From IMG/VR virus record IMGVR_UViG_3300042397_002464, positions 1 to 49,304 of that record: a stretch of 49,304 nt of DNA; one strand, given 5' to 3'. Under the pieces are notes generated by a model. The model did not search any database, had not been told where the DNA came from, and saw only the letters and a program-made list of their open reading frames with translations. Shown here in pieces: positions 33,107 through 42,830 of this stretch. The first letter of the stretch is position 1, and the number at the start of each line of letters is the position of its first letter. A program made the position numbers and the translations under genes. The DNA is from a virus.

Positions 33107-36100
33107 CTAGAAACCGCCCACGTTGCCGGTGTTCTTGCGCGTGTCTTTCTCGCCGACGGCCATGTTGGCGAACTTGTCGGCGGCCTGGTTCGACGTGAAG
33201 CCGTGCATCATGGCGCCGTAGAGCGCGCCCATCGCAGGCCCGCCGGGCGCCGACGACGCGAGCACGGCGACCATCGGCGAGAGCGTCGCTTGGTAGAAGC
33301 CCTTGGCCGCGTTCCATTCCGCCGTGTTCGTGTTCGCCGCGTTGCGCTCGCCGAACGCGCCCATCATCGCCTGCATGGCGCCGAGGAAGTAGCCCATGTA
33401 GGGACCGGCGTAGAGCCCCGTCAGATCGCGCTCGTAGCGCAAACCGGTCTGCGCCTGCACGAGCGGGTCGAACGGGCCGTAGAACGACGCGCGCGACGCG
33501 GCGAGACCGACCAGCCAGTCCCACAATTCGCCCTTCTTCTCCTTCTCTTCCCAGCGCTCGCTGTTGAAGACCGCCTCGCGAAGGATCGAAAACAGCAATT
33601 GGCCCATGAACGTCGAGGCGTAGAACGTCGTCATCGCCGCGAGCGTGCCGCCCATCGAGCGCAGCCAGGCTTTCGACGCGGGCTCGCCACCCTGCTCGAT
33701 GCGAAGCTGCGCGTCGCGGATCGTGCGCCGGTAGTTCTTGAGGACCACGTTGTTCCACATGGCATACGAGAACGACATGATGCCGAACGTCACGCGCAGC
33801 ACGGGGCTCGTCACGGCACCCAGGGGCCGGTCGGCTTTCTTGGGGTCTTGGATCGTGTGGTCCACGAGGCGGCGCAGGCCGACGCCGAGCACACGGATGT
33901 AGTTCGCATCGGGGTTGTTCGTGTCCGCGCTGTCTCGCTCGGTCTGCACCTGGCCGACGATTTGTTCGACGGGCGGCAGCCGGTCCTGCTTCGACATCCA
34001 CTCGGCGAATTGCCGGTGGTGCTGGTCTTCGATGCCGATCTCGCGCAAGTCGGCGCTCGCGATAGCGCGCTCGCTCGGCGTGGAAGACGGATCGACCAGC
34101 GTGCGGGACAGGGACCGGATCGCGTGGAACGCGCCGACCATCGCCGAGTTCGAGCGCTGGTAGCGCGTCACGGCCGCGAGGCCGTTGCGCTGGAAGAACT
34201 TGGCCGTGAGCTTCTGCGCGCTCACGCTGTCCGCGTAGTTCTGCCCGAAGCGCGTGTTCATGATCTCGTCGTGCTGGGGCGAGGCGTTGATCCCGAAAGC
34301 CATCGCGATCTCGGCAAGCTCGCGCGCGTTGCCGCGACGCACGACGTTCGCGACGTAGGTGCCGAGCGCCAGGCCCGCCGCCTTCACGTCGCGGGTCGCC
34401 GCAAGCACGGTGATCGGTTCGACCATCGAGGTCCAGACGGCGCGCGGCAACAGCGTGAGCGTGCCGATGGTGTTGAGCCAGGAGAACGCGCGCGAGATGC
34501 CCGTCGGCGTGCTGTCCCGGTTCCGACCGGCGGTGATCTGGACAAGCTCGCGCACCGTGCGCGCGTCCTCGGGCGCCAGCCCGCGACGCACGGCTTCGGC
34601 CAGCATGATCTCCTGGTAGTCCGCCTTCGACGGCGGCAGGAAGTCGCGCACGATCCGCATCGCGCCCGCGTAGGTGTCGGGATCGTGGACCTTGGGGTTC
34701 CAGCCCGTGCCCTTGCGCGTCGCCATCTTCGCCGCGAACTGGCGCACGTCGGACACGCCGCCGGGCGTGCCGAAGCGCTTGACGTACTCGACGCGGCGAG
34801 CGGCGTCCTGGACATAGCCCGCGACCAGATCGACCGGGTCCGTGACCATGTAGTCCTTCATCAGCGTGTCGGTTTCCGGCGGCAGCGCGCGCTTCTTCGT
34901 GAAGTTCGCGTCGGGCGAGCGGCCCCCGAAATCCATCGGGTCCCCAAGCTGCACGGCTTGACGCCAGGCGGCGGCCTTGTCCTGGGTCCACGCCGCGCGC
35001 GCCGGATCGTAGATCGCGTCCAGCGCGTCCTGGAGATCGTCGGACAGCTTCGCCAGGCGCTCGTCGATCTGGTCCGGGTCCGACGACGCGCGACGTTCTT
35101 TTTCGAGCTTCTTGATCTGGCGCGCGAGCTTCGCGATCCGGCGGATTTCGTCGCGGTTGTCGCGGCGGAAATCGAGACGCGCTTCGGGGCGAAGCTCGCC
35201 CATGATCTCGACCAGCGCCGCCGTGTCGAAGCGGTCGCCGGGCCAGGTGCGGCCGAACACGAGATCGTAGACCTTCGTGGCCTGCGCCTCGAAGCCCGCC
35301 GGGTCGGAGAAGACCGCCGTGTCGTCGGTCTGGCGCGGCAGGTAGTTCTCGACGAAGCCGACTTCGAGGCCCGTGCCGTCGTTGACCGTGCCGTCCAGCG
35401 TGCGGACATAGTAGAGCATGTCCTTCATCAGCCGCCGGAGATCGACGGCGAGCTTCACGACGGGTTCGCTGCTCGCCGTGGCGCGCGCCTCGTCGGGGTC
35501 CACCAGCAACGCGCGCAGCTTGTCGGTCTGCTCGGGCGAAAGATCGTCCTCGAAGCCGTGGCGCTTGAGAGCCATTTCGATTTGGGACAGGCGCTTGCGC
35601 CCGACCTGGGTAACGGCTTCCTCGAACGTCTCGCGCTGGACGCGGCCCGTGCCGGGCGCCGTCGCGACGGCCTCGCGCAGCGTCTTGAGGAAGGGTGCCG
35701 CGTCCTTCGGCGCGCGGTTCTCCAGCACGTTCCACACGCTGCGCTGCGCGTAGACGAACGCGCGCGCGCTGTCCGCCATGCGGCGGGTCCAGGGGTTGCG
35801 CGCGTCGGTGCCCTCGGCGCCGACGTTGCCTTTGAACGTCTGGCTCTTGAACATGCGAAGCTCGCGCGACCAGAACTCGAAGCTCGTGAGCGAAGGCGAC
35901 GGCGAGAGCTTGTAGAGGTTCGCGGGCGTGGCGATGTCTTCGGTCGTGCTCGGCGCCATGGCGGGCGCTTTGTCCCCGAAAGCCTGGGACACGCGCAGCC
36001 AGGTAAACAGGTTCGAGATCGACGAGAAGATCGCGGCGCGATCCGCGTCCTTGGGGAACGTCTCGGCCAGGCGGCGGTCGGCGTTGGACAGGTAGGCCGC

Positions 36101-39100
36101 ATCGCCCTTGGCGATGAACTCGTTGCCGCCGCCCGCCGCCGCGACCTTCGACGCGACGAAAGCTTCGGCGGCGCGCGCGAGCATTTCCATCGGGTTCGCC
36201 CAGTAGCCGGGATCGCCGAAGCCTTCGGAAGTCTTGGCGTAGTTCGACGCTTCGACGCCCTTGAGGACGCCGCCCTTGTTGGCGTCGAACTTGTCCAGTT
36301 CCTTCTGCGCCTTGCGCGCGGCGGGCGTGGGCTTGCCGTCGGGCCGGGTCTCCTGCGCTTCGACGACGAGCTTGGCGCGCGCGATCTGCACGGCGGCCTG
36401 GTCCTTGTAGAGCGCGCGCATGAGATCGAGCATCGCGCGCGGTCCGCTTTGCGTGGCGTCGAGCTTGCCCTTGGTCGCTTTGTCCGACGCGAAGCCCGGC
36501 TTGGCCGGGTCGATCCTGTCCATGAGAAAGTGGTCGAAAGCGTGCATCCATTCGTGCGCGAACGAGTTGGCGCGGCCGGGCATGTGGACCGAGCGCGTGC
36601 CGGGGTAGTAGGCGCCGAGATATTTGCCCCGGTACTTCTCGAACACGAGCGAGAGCGTGCCGTCGAGGCCGAGCGCTTTCTTCGGCAGGCCCAGCGCGTG
36701 CAGCATGAACTGGACGTTCTGGTACGCATCGAGCAGCGCATCGAGCGTTTCGAGCTTGTCGGCGCCCTTCGCCGCGCGCACGTCCTTGAAGCCGAACTCG
36801 TCTTTCATGAGCCGGGTGAGCACGGCGATCTGCTGCCCCTCGGGCATGAGCGCTGCCTTCTCGGGATCGAGCCCTGCGGCGCGGAACGCGCTCTGGTAGA
36901 TCGACGTGCGCGGCGTGAACGCCACTTGGGTCGTCGTGCGGGACAGGCCGCCGCGCGGCACGATGTTGTCGCCGAGCGCTTCGTCTTGCTCCAGCGCCGC
37001 GAACGTCTTGTCGGACAGGACTTCGCCGTCCGGCTTCGCTTTGCGCGTTGCGCGCTCGGGCGTGGCCGGGGGTGCCGCCGCGCCCGGCTGCCCCCCGGTT
37101 TGGCCCACGGCAGGTTTGCCGGTGGGCTCGTTCGCAGGCGCAGCGACCCGGCCCGGAGAGGACTGGCCGGGCTGCGCGGACTGCTCCTGCGAAACCGCGA
37201 AAAGGTCGTTGGTCTTGGGCGTCGTGATCGTCTTGACGATCTGCTCGGGCGTGACGCGCGCGCCGAACATGTCGCCGCCGGGCGTCTGGTTCGATGCTTC
37301 GTCAACGTAGCGGCGCAGGACTTCGGCGATCTTCGCGCGGCCCGCCGCCGTGGTGAGTTCGCCCGCCTTGTCCTTGTTGAAGAACGAACGGAACAGACCT
37401 TCGGTGACGGGATCGAGCGGATCAAACGCGTCCTGCTGCGCCACGACTTGCTGCGGCGTGCGGCCCTGCTCGCGCATCGTGCGCAGCATGCCCACGGCGC
37501 GCATGAGCTTGGGCGTCACGTCGAACGAGGGATCGACTTGCTTCGCTTCGATCAGCGAGCGCAGACGCGCCCACGCCGCCGAGGCGTCGATCAGCGCGCC
37601 CGTGACGCTCTTGGCGTTGTCGTCGGTCGCTTCCATCGCGCGCGACACGGTGTTCTGGTCGTCGTAGGCCCGCGCCAGCATGGCGCCCTGGAGACGCCGA
37701 GCGCCTTCCTGGGACAACGAACCGTCCGGGTTGACGACGGTGTTGCGCTCGGCCTGCGGCAGCTTCGCGACCCAGCCCTGGATGAACGGCCGGTTGCGCG
37801 CCGAGAGCACGTCCCCGTCCGGGTCGTAGCTCTTGAGCATGTCCGCCGAAAGCGCGTCGCGGTCGGCCTTCGCGCGCTCGGTCGCCGACAGCCCCATCGT
37901 GGCGCTTTGGTTGGCCTCGTAGACGAACGCTTTGCGGTCTTCGGGCGTGAGCGCCGACGTGCGCCGACGCACCAGGACAGGCTGTTTCTTGCCGTCGGTA
38001 GCGTAGCCCGCCTTCTGGAGCGCCTGGACATAGGCCGCGTACCGATCCGGGTTCTGCTCGGCGGCCTGGCGGATCGCGGCGACGCGACCATTGCCGCTTT
38101 CCACGATGTTGTCCGGCCCGACGATAGGCGCGCCCCGGTCGGCCTCGGCGCCCTGCATCAGGCGCTCGGGGTCCAGGTTCGCGGCGATGTTGGAAATCTG
38201 CTCGGCCGACGCGGCGCGGCTGCGGTCGCGCGGCTGGAGATCGCCGCTCGCGGCCTGTAGCTCGGCGAGATCGACGATCTCGTAGTTCGTGTCGATCTGG
38301 CGCCCGGCGGCCGTCATGACGCGCTGCTGGCGCGGCTGCGCGGGCTCTGGAGAGGCGACCGGCGCCGGGGCGGGGGTTTCAGGCTCGGGCTGCACGACCG
38401 GCGCTGTGGCGGGCTCCGGCGCGGGTTGCGGGGCCGGTGCCGCCGTTGGCTCGGGCTGGACCGGTGCGGGCGCGGGGACCAGATCGGCGAAGGCGTTGGG
38501 TGCGGCCTGCGGGGCCGGAACAAGATCGTCGAACAGGTTGGGCTGCGGGGCCGCCTGGGGCGCTTGCTCTGCGCGGCGGTCGCGCACGGCGCCCACGGCG
38601 GCGGGCACGCCCTCGACGGGCGCCATGGCGCCCTCGCCGAGCGCTTCCATGAACACCTGGCCCGGCTTTTCGATCTCGCCCTTGGTCGCAAGCTGCGCGG
38701 CGGCTTCGCCCCCGGCGCCCAGGATCATGCCCTGCGCGGGCTGCGCCAAAGTCTTGTCCACGAGTTCGCGGCGCACGGCACCGCGCACCATCTGTCCGGG
38801 GACAAGCGTGCGCGACGCGAGGCCGCCGCTCAACGCATCGGCACCGCCCACGATGCCCGCGCGCAGTCGCGCGGTTTCGCGCGCGGCGCCCATGATCTCC
38901 GGGTTCTGGAAAGCCTCGGCGAGCACCTGGGGATTGTTCACGTCCACGCCCGCGCCCTGGAGTTCTTCGATCAGCGTGCCCCCGTATTCGGCGCCGTAGC
39001 TGGACATGAACTGCGAGAGCACCGTCGCCAGCGTCGCCGCCGGAGCGCCGCCCAGGACACCGGCACCGGCTGCCGCGACCAGGCTCGGGATTTGCTGCGG

Positions 39101-39667
39101 CGCCGACTGGAACGTGACGCCAGCGGCGGCACCCAGCGGGTCCGTCTTGAAGACTTCCCACACCTGGCGCCAGTCGCCCGCGCGGTCCAGCGCTTCCATG
39201 ACGGGGCGCTGCGGGATCGTGGCGCGAAGGGCCTGCTCGTCGGCGACGCCCTGCGCGCTCGCCGCGATAGCGTCGGCGATGTTGGTCTGCGCCTGCATGG
39301 CCTGGTCGGGCGACTGCTCGCGCATGACGCGCGCGAGCCCGCCGAGAACGGGAGCCTGGCCGGGCGGCGTGTTGAGGATTTGATCGCGGGTCCCGGCGAA
39401 GCGCGAAGCAACGTCGAGCCCGAGCGCCTGGTTGCCCTGGCGCACGTTGGACATGCCGGTGCGCAGATCGTTTGCCAGGCGGGCGAACATGCTGGTGTTC
39501 GCATCGTGGGCTTCGGTCGCCGCGCGCAGCGGGTCCAGCGGATCGACCGGCGCTTCGATTGCGGCAGCGGGCGCCTGCGGGGCAGGCGCCGGAATGAGAT
39601 CGTCGAACATCCCCCCGCCTTGGCGGGTCTGGCCGGTGGGGATCAGGTCGTCGAACATTCCGGCCAT
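33107..39667 (-). CDS. Giant polyvalent virion protein (ddrB-ParB, LPD/HExxH)
   Basis: 2186 residues. Short FDDL(I/V)P repeats mark the N-terminus (residues about 5, 20, 385, 397). A ddrB-type ParB domain follows (about 470-640; IVESGNGRVAAIRQ), then a Pro-rich linker, then a polyvalent-protein metallopeptidase-like domain with HEWMH at 1038-1042 (HExxH). The last 500 residues contain hydrophobic, membrane-like stretches. The family of polyvalent proteins (as in P1 DarB) is packaged and injected with the DNA and can block host defence or act as an ejection protein. It is the last gene of the late operon, after three internal proteins, which fits. Confidence 0.8.
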   Translation of the reverse strand: MAGMFDDLIPTGQTRQGGGMFDDLIPAPAPQAPAAAIEAPVDPLDPLRAATEAHDANTSMFARLANDLRTGMSNVRQGNQALGLDVASRFAGTRDQILNTPPGQAPVLGGLARVMREQSPDQAMQAQTNIADAIAASAQGVADEQALRATIPQRPVMEALDRAGDWRQVWEVFKTDPLGAAAGVTFQSAPQQIPSLVAAAGAGVLGGAPAATLATVLSQFMSSYGAEYGGTLIEELQGAGVDVNNPQVLAEAFQNPEIMGAARETARLRAGIVGGADALSGGLASRTLVPGQMVRGAVRRELVDKTLAQPAQGMILGAGGEAAAQLATKGEIEKPGQVFMEALGEGAMAPVEGVPAAVGAVRDRRAEQAPQAAPQPNLFDDLVPAPQAAPNAFADLVPAPAPVQPEPTAAPAPQPAPEPATAPVVQPEPETPAPAPVASPEPAQPRQQRVMTAAGRQIDTNYEIVDLAELQAASGDLQPRDRSRAASAEQISNIAANLDPERLMQGAEADRGAPIVGPDNIVESGNGRVAAIRQAAEQNPDRYAAYVQALQKAGYATDGKKQPVLVRRRTSALTPEDRKAFVYEANQSATMGLSATERAKADRDALSADMLKSYDPDGDVLSARNRPFIQGWVAKLPQAERNTVVNPDGSLSQEGARRLQGAMLARAYDDQNTVSRAMEATDDNAKSVTGALIDASAAWARLRSLIEAKQVDPSFDVTPKLMRAVGMLRTMREQGRTPQQVVAQQDAFDPLDPVTEGLFRSFFNKDKAGELTTAAGRAKIAEVLRRYVDEASNQTPGGDMFGARVTPEQIVKTITTPKTNDLFAVSQEQSAQPGQSSPGRVAAPANEPTGKPAVGQTGGQPGAAAPPATPERATRKAKPDGEVLSDKTFAALEQDEALGDNIVPRGGLSRTTTQVAFTPRTSIYQSAFRAAGLDPEKAALMPEGQQIAVLTRLMKDEFGFKDVRAAKGADKLETLDALLDAYQNVQFMLHALGLPKKALGLDGTLSLVFEKYRGKYLGAYYPGTRSVHMPGRANSFAHEWMHAFDHFLMDRIDPAKPGFASDKATKGKLDATQSGPRAMLDLMRALYKDQAAVQIARAKLVVEAQETRPDGKPTPAARKAQKELDKFDANKGGVLKGVEASNYAKTSEGFGDPGYWANPMEMLARAAEAFVASKVAAAGGGNEFIAKGDAAYLSNADRRLAETFPKDADRAAIFSSISNLFTWLRVSQAFGDKAPAMAPSTTEDIATPANLYKLSPSPSLTSFEFWSRELRMFKSQTFKGNVGAEGTDARNPWTRRMADSARAFVYAQRSVWNVLENRAPKDAAPFLKTLREAVATAPGTGRVQRETFEEAVTQVGRKRLSQIEMALKRHGFEDDLSPEQTDKLRALLVDPDEARATASSEPVVKLAVDLRRLMKDMLYYVRTLDGTVNDGTGLEVGFVENYLPRQTDDTAVFSDPAGFEAQATKVYDLVFGRTWPGDRFDTAALVEIMGELRPEARLDFRRDNRDEIRRIAKLARQIKKLEKERRASSDPDQIDERLAKLSDDLQDALDAIYDPARAAWTQDKAAAWRQAVQLGDPMDFGGRSPDANFTKKRALPPETDTLMKDYMVTDPVDLVAGYVQDAARRVEYVKRFGTPGGVSDVRQFAAKMATRKGTGWNPKVHDPDTYAGAMRIVRDFLPPSKADYQEIMLAEAVRRGLAPEDARTVRELVQITAGRNRDSTPTGISRAFSWLNTIGTLTLLPRAVWTSMVEPITVLAATRDVKAAGLALGTYVANVVRRGNARELAEIAMAFGINASPQHDEIMNTRFGQNYADSVSAQKLTAKFFQRNGLAAVTRYQRSNSAMVGAFHAIRSLSRTLVDPSSTPSERAIASADLREIGIEDQHHRQFAEWMSKQDRLPPVEQIVGQVQTERDSADTNNPDANYIRVLGVGLRRLVDHTIQDPKKADRPLGAVTSPVLRVTFGIMSFSYAMWNNVVLKNYRRTIRDAQLRIEQGGEPASKAWLRSMGGTLAAMTTFYASTFMGQLLFSILREAVFNSERWEEKEKKGELWDWLVGLAASRASFYGPFDPLVQAQTGLRYERDLTGLYAGPYMGYFLGAMQAMMGAFGERNAANTNTAEWNAAKGFYQATLSPMVAVLASSAPGGPAMGALYGAMMHGFTSNQAADKFANMAVGEKDTRKNTGNVGGF

Positions 39668-40954
39668 TTACAGTCCCTCGGGGTCGATCCCCATTTCGCG
39701 AAGACGCTTCGAGACGGCATCGCGGGGGGCACCCTTGGCGATAGCGTCGCGGGCCTGTTGTAGCGCATCGTTGGGCGCGTTTCCAGACTGCGCAGGACGC
39801 GCGGGCGCCGAAGGTTGCGCGGGCGCCGAAGGTTGCGCGGGCGCCTGCTCGGGTTGGCGGAAGCCCGAAAGCTTCCGGTTGCCGATGATGCCCTTGGTTT
39901 CCACGTTCTCCTTGGGGCCGAGCGTCGAGACAACGCTATCCACGGCGGACGCAATATCGCGCGTGCGCTGGAACTCGGCGGTCGCCTTGGGCACGAGCCC
40001 GTCCAGGAACTCGGGCGTCGGCGCGAAGCCGTATTGGCGCTCGATGCGCGACGCGAGTGCGGCACGCGCGGCGGCGGCGTCGCGGTCCCGAACGACGGGG
40101 GCCTGCGCGCCGCGCCCCGAGCCGTTGCCGCCGCGCGCTTGCGCGGCCTGCACCTGCCCGTCGGCGCGCACTTTCGCGGCGTCCACGCCCGCCCGCGCGC
40201 CGATCTCGGCGGCGCCCGTGCGCGCGGCGGCGCCGATGCCCGCCACGTCGCGGGATGCTTCGCCGCGAATGTCGGCCGAGAGCCCCTGGGGCGCGATCAG
40301 CGCCATGATGCCGCGCGTGAGATCGGTGCTGCCATCGACGAGCCCCGGCGCGAGATTGTTGACGACGCGGCCCCGCGCGGTCGTCTCCGTGTCCCGGCCC
40401 GAGATCGCGGGCAAGCCCGAGCCCTGGGGTGCTGCGACGTTCTCGCCGGGGGCAGCGCTGCGCTGGCCCATGACGACAGGACGCGACTGCCCCATGGCCG
40501 CCGCGCGCTGGGGCGCCATGACCGCCGCCTGGTTCTCGCCGAGCACGAGATCGCGGGTGAGATTGCCCTGCTCGGTGTTCTGCCAGGACTGGACGCCGGT
40601 GCCCACCTGGAGACGCGCCTGCTGCTCGGGCGTGAGCGTCGAGCCCGGCAGCGAACCAGCACCCGCGACGAAGCCCGGCCCGTACTGGAGCGCTGCGCGC
40701 CCGCCGCGCGCCATGAGAGCCATGGCTCCCGCGAGATCGCCCGACGCGAGGCGCGTCGATGCCTCGGTCATGGCGGCGCGTTCGGCCTGCAATTCCTGCA
40801 CGCGCTGCCGGTCAAACTCGGCGTTGGCGGCGAGATTGTCCATCTGCGCGCGGCGATAGAGGACCGTCGCTTCGCGCGTCGGGTCCGGGAAAAGCCCCCG
40901 AGCGAGCGTGGCGAGGCCCTGCGCCAAGTTGTTGTCCTGTCCGAAGCTCGGCAT
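39668..40954 (-). CDS. Internal virion (ejection) protein
   Basis: 428 residues, adjacent to the polyvalent gene (stop and next start touch). N-terminal helix-rich (LATLARGLFPDPTREATVLYRRAQMDNLAANAEFDRQRV), a long Ala/Gly/Gln-rich centre and a C-terminal APRDAVSKRLREMGIDPEGL motif, often seen at the end of injected phage proteins. The order matches the internal core proteins of podoviruses. Function is inferred from position and composition. Confidence 0.7.
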   Translation of the reverse strand: MPSFGQDNNLAQGLATLARGLFPDPTREATVLYRRAQMDNLAANAEFDRQRVQELQAERAAMTEASTRLASGDLAGAMALMARGGRAALQYGPGFVAGAGSLPGSTLTPEQQARLQVGTGVQSWQNTEQGNLTRDLVLGENQAAVMAPQRAAAMGQSRPVVMGQRSAAPGENVAAPQGSGLPAISGRDTETTARGRVVNNLAPGLVDGSTDLTRGIMALIAPQGLSADIRGEASRDVAGIGAAARTGAAEIGARAGVDAAKVRADGQVQAAQARGGNGSGRGAQAPVVRDRDAAAARAALASRIERQYGFAPTPEFLDGLVPKATAEFQRTRDIASAVDSVVSTLGPKENVETKGIIGNRKLSGFRQPEQAPAQPSAPAQPSAPARPAQSGNAPNDALQQARDAIAKGAPRDAVSKRLREMGIDPEGL

Positions 40955-40966
40955 GGTCTGTCTCCC

Positions 40967-41713
40967 TTAGAACGGCGAGCCGAAGCCGAAGCCGCCAGGC
41001 GCGTTGGAAAGCCCCGTGGAGCGCGCGGTGAATTCGGCGCCCTTGGAAGGACCGCCCCCGCCGCCGAACGGGTTGAACCCTTTGCCCCCGGCGTACATGC
41101 CGATCCCGCCGAGCGTGGACAGCACGGTCCCGAGCGTCGTGTCCGGCGCGCCGACCCGTGCCGCCGGGATGTTCGTTTCCTGGTCGGCGAGCGCCATCGA
41201 CGCGCGCCGCAAACCGGCGTTCTGCGTGATCGACGAGTTCGCGAGAGCCGTCGCGAGATCGTTGCGGTTCTGCAATCCGCCGAAGGCTTCGAGCCGCGCA
41301 CGCGCCGCGATCTGCCCGCGCGCGCGGCCGAGGAAGTCCGCGAGGTCTTTCTCGGCCTGGCCCTTCACGACCTGGTCGGTGCCCTGCGAAGGCAGCAACG
41401 CGACGCGGTTCGGGTCGGCGGCGGCGGGCACGTTGGCCGCGTAGCTCGTCTCGCGGCGCGCACGCTCCTGGTCGAGCGAAGCTTGCTGCGCTTCGAGCGT
41501 GTTGCGGTCTTCCTCGCCGGAAACGGCCGCGCGCGATTGGCGCGCCATTTCGTCCTGGCGCGCGTTCTCGGCCGTGCGCTTCGAGCGCGAGAACGCAGCG
41601 GCGTCTTCGTTGGCCGCGTTCTGGCGTTTCACATAGTCGCCCTGCGCCTGCATGTTCATCAGCGTGCCGATGCCCGTGAGGGCCGCGCTGCCGATGGAAA
41701 CCGGATCGCACAT
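40967..41713 (-). CDS. Internal virion protein (T7 gp14-like in position)
   Basis: 248 residues. MCDPVSIGSAALTGIGTLMN is a typical start of podovirus internal core proteins, followed by a helical coiled-coil (EDRNTLEAQQASLDQERARRE) and a Gly-rich C-terminus (GGKGFNPFGGGGG). Gene order beside two other Ala/Gln-rich helical genes supports an ejectosome role. Confidence 0.7.
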   Translation of the reverse strand: MCDPVSIGSAALTGIGTLMNMQAQGDYVKRQNAANEDAAAFSRSKRTAENARQDEMARQSRAAVSGEEDRNTLEAQQASLDQERARRETSYAANVPAAADPNRVALLPSQGTDQVVKGQAEKDLADFLGRARGQIAARARLEAFGGLQNRNDLATALANSSITQNAGLRRASMALADQETNIPAARVGAPDTTLGTVLSTLGGIGMYAGGKGFNPFGGGGGPSKGAEFTARSTGLSNAPGGFGFGSPF

Positions 41714-41725
41714 GCTCGTGCTCCT

Positions 41726-42364
41726 TTAGTTGACCACGCGGTCGCGACCGCCGCCGAGCGCGCTGTTCGACCGCGCGCCGAGCGCGTCCGCCAGCCGCTT
41801 GTCCTGCGTGCCCTGGAGATACTGGCCCACGCCCTGCGCCGCGTTGCCGAGAAGCTGGCCGAGCGGCGAAAAGCTGTTCGGCGTGTTCTGGATCAGCGTC
41901 GCGCGCGCGAGCGAGTTGTTGTAGGCCGCATCCGGGTCCGCCGCCGCGTTGAGTTGGTCGATCAGCGTGTTGCGGCTGTTCGCGACCGACGTGCGAAGCT
42001 GCTGCGCCTGGTTGTCCGCTTCGGACACGAGCCCCGAGCGCTGGAGTTCGTAGTCCTGCGTGAGACGGCCCAGGCGCTCGGTCGCCGCCGACGAGCGAAG
42101 CTGCCCGGCGTTGCCCAGCGCGAACGTGAGTTGCTTGCGCGCTTCGGCAAGCTGCTGGTCGAGTTGCGGGATCGCGTAGTCGAGATACGCCTGGCGCCGC
42201 TGCCCGTAGAAGTTGTCGTCGAAGCGCCCGAAGTTCTGGTCGATGCGCTCCGTGCCCGCGAGAATGTCGGCCTTGCGCTTTTCTTCGCGCTGCCGAGCTT
42301 CCTCTGCCTGCCGCCGCTGTTCGTCCACAGCCGCCGAGTTGCCGCCGCCGCCGCCCTTGCACAT
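41726..42364 (-). CDS. Internal virion protein, helical
   Basis: 212 residues starting MCKGGGGGNSAAV. A long charged helix (DEQRRQAEEARQREEKRKADIL) and Gln/Ala/Leu-rich body suggest a coiled-coil internal protein. It lies between the gp13-like gene and the gp14-like gene, as in podovirus ejection cassettes. No specific family recognised. Confidence 0.65.
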   Translation of the reverse strand: MCKGGGGGNSAAVDEQRRQAEEARQREEKRKADILAGTERIDQNFGRFDDNFYGQRRQAYLDYAIPQLDQQLAEARKQLTFALGNAGQLRSSAATERLGRLTQDYELQRSGLVSEADNQAQQLRTSVANSRNTLIDQLNAAADPDAAYNNSLARATLIQNTPNSFSPLGQLLGNAAQGVGQYLQGTQDKRLADALGARSNSALGGGRDRVVN

Positions 42365-42365
42365 T

Positions 42366-42830
42366 TCAGTTCTCCCACACGAAGGGAATGAAGTTTTCCC
42401 GGTTGCGGCCGAAACCCCGGATCATGGGTTCCGTCTTCGCGCCGAGGCTCGAAAGCCAGCGATGGGCGTCGTCGTGCCCTTCGATGGAATGGCACTGTCC
42501 ACGGTGTCCGCCCTGGTTCTTGATCGCCGGGATCATGAAGCGCAGGACATGCCGCGAGAGCGTGATGACGACGCGCGGGAACTCGTCGGTCCCGAACGCG
42601 AACAGGTTCCAGACGCCGGGCCACATGGGCATGGCGCCGATGACGGCGGCAGGCGTTTCGCCGTGGTAGGCGACCCACGAAAAGCCCGGCACGCGCAGCA
42701 CGTCGGCGGCCACTTCGTCGGGGTCGTCGTTCCAGCGGCACGCGAAGATTTCCTTGCGGTCCCACTCGCGCATGTTGCGCGCGACCTGGAAGACGTGGTC
42801 TTCGGGGCACTCGGGGACAGTGCGCAACAT
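42366..42830 (-). CDS. T7 gp13-like internal protein (DUF2833, GNAT fold)
   Basis: 154 residues. The ATG at 42830 overlaps the nozzle stop (ATGA); the longer frame upstream is a shadow. It has the opening of T7 gp13-type proteins (RTVPECPEDHVFQVARNMREWDRKEIFA) and a GNAT-like core (ETPAAVIGAMPMWPGVWNLFAFGTDEFPRVVITLSRHV). T7 gp13 is needed for assembly of the internal core and is lost from the mature particle. It is the first gene of the ejection group. Confidence 0.75.
   Translation of the reverse strand: MLRTVPECPEDHVFQVARNMREWDRKEIFACRWNDDPDEVAADVLRVPGFSWVAYHGETPAAVIGAMPMWPGVWNLFAFGTDEFPRVVITLSRHVLRFMIPAIKNQGGHRGQCHSIEGHDDAHRWLSSLGAKTEPMIRGFGRNRENFIPFVWEN

Noticed and set aside
33101-38260. 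A 1719-residue plus-strand open frame
   Set aside because: Exactly antisense to the polyvalent protein, with low-complexity Arg/Val/Leu content.
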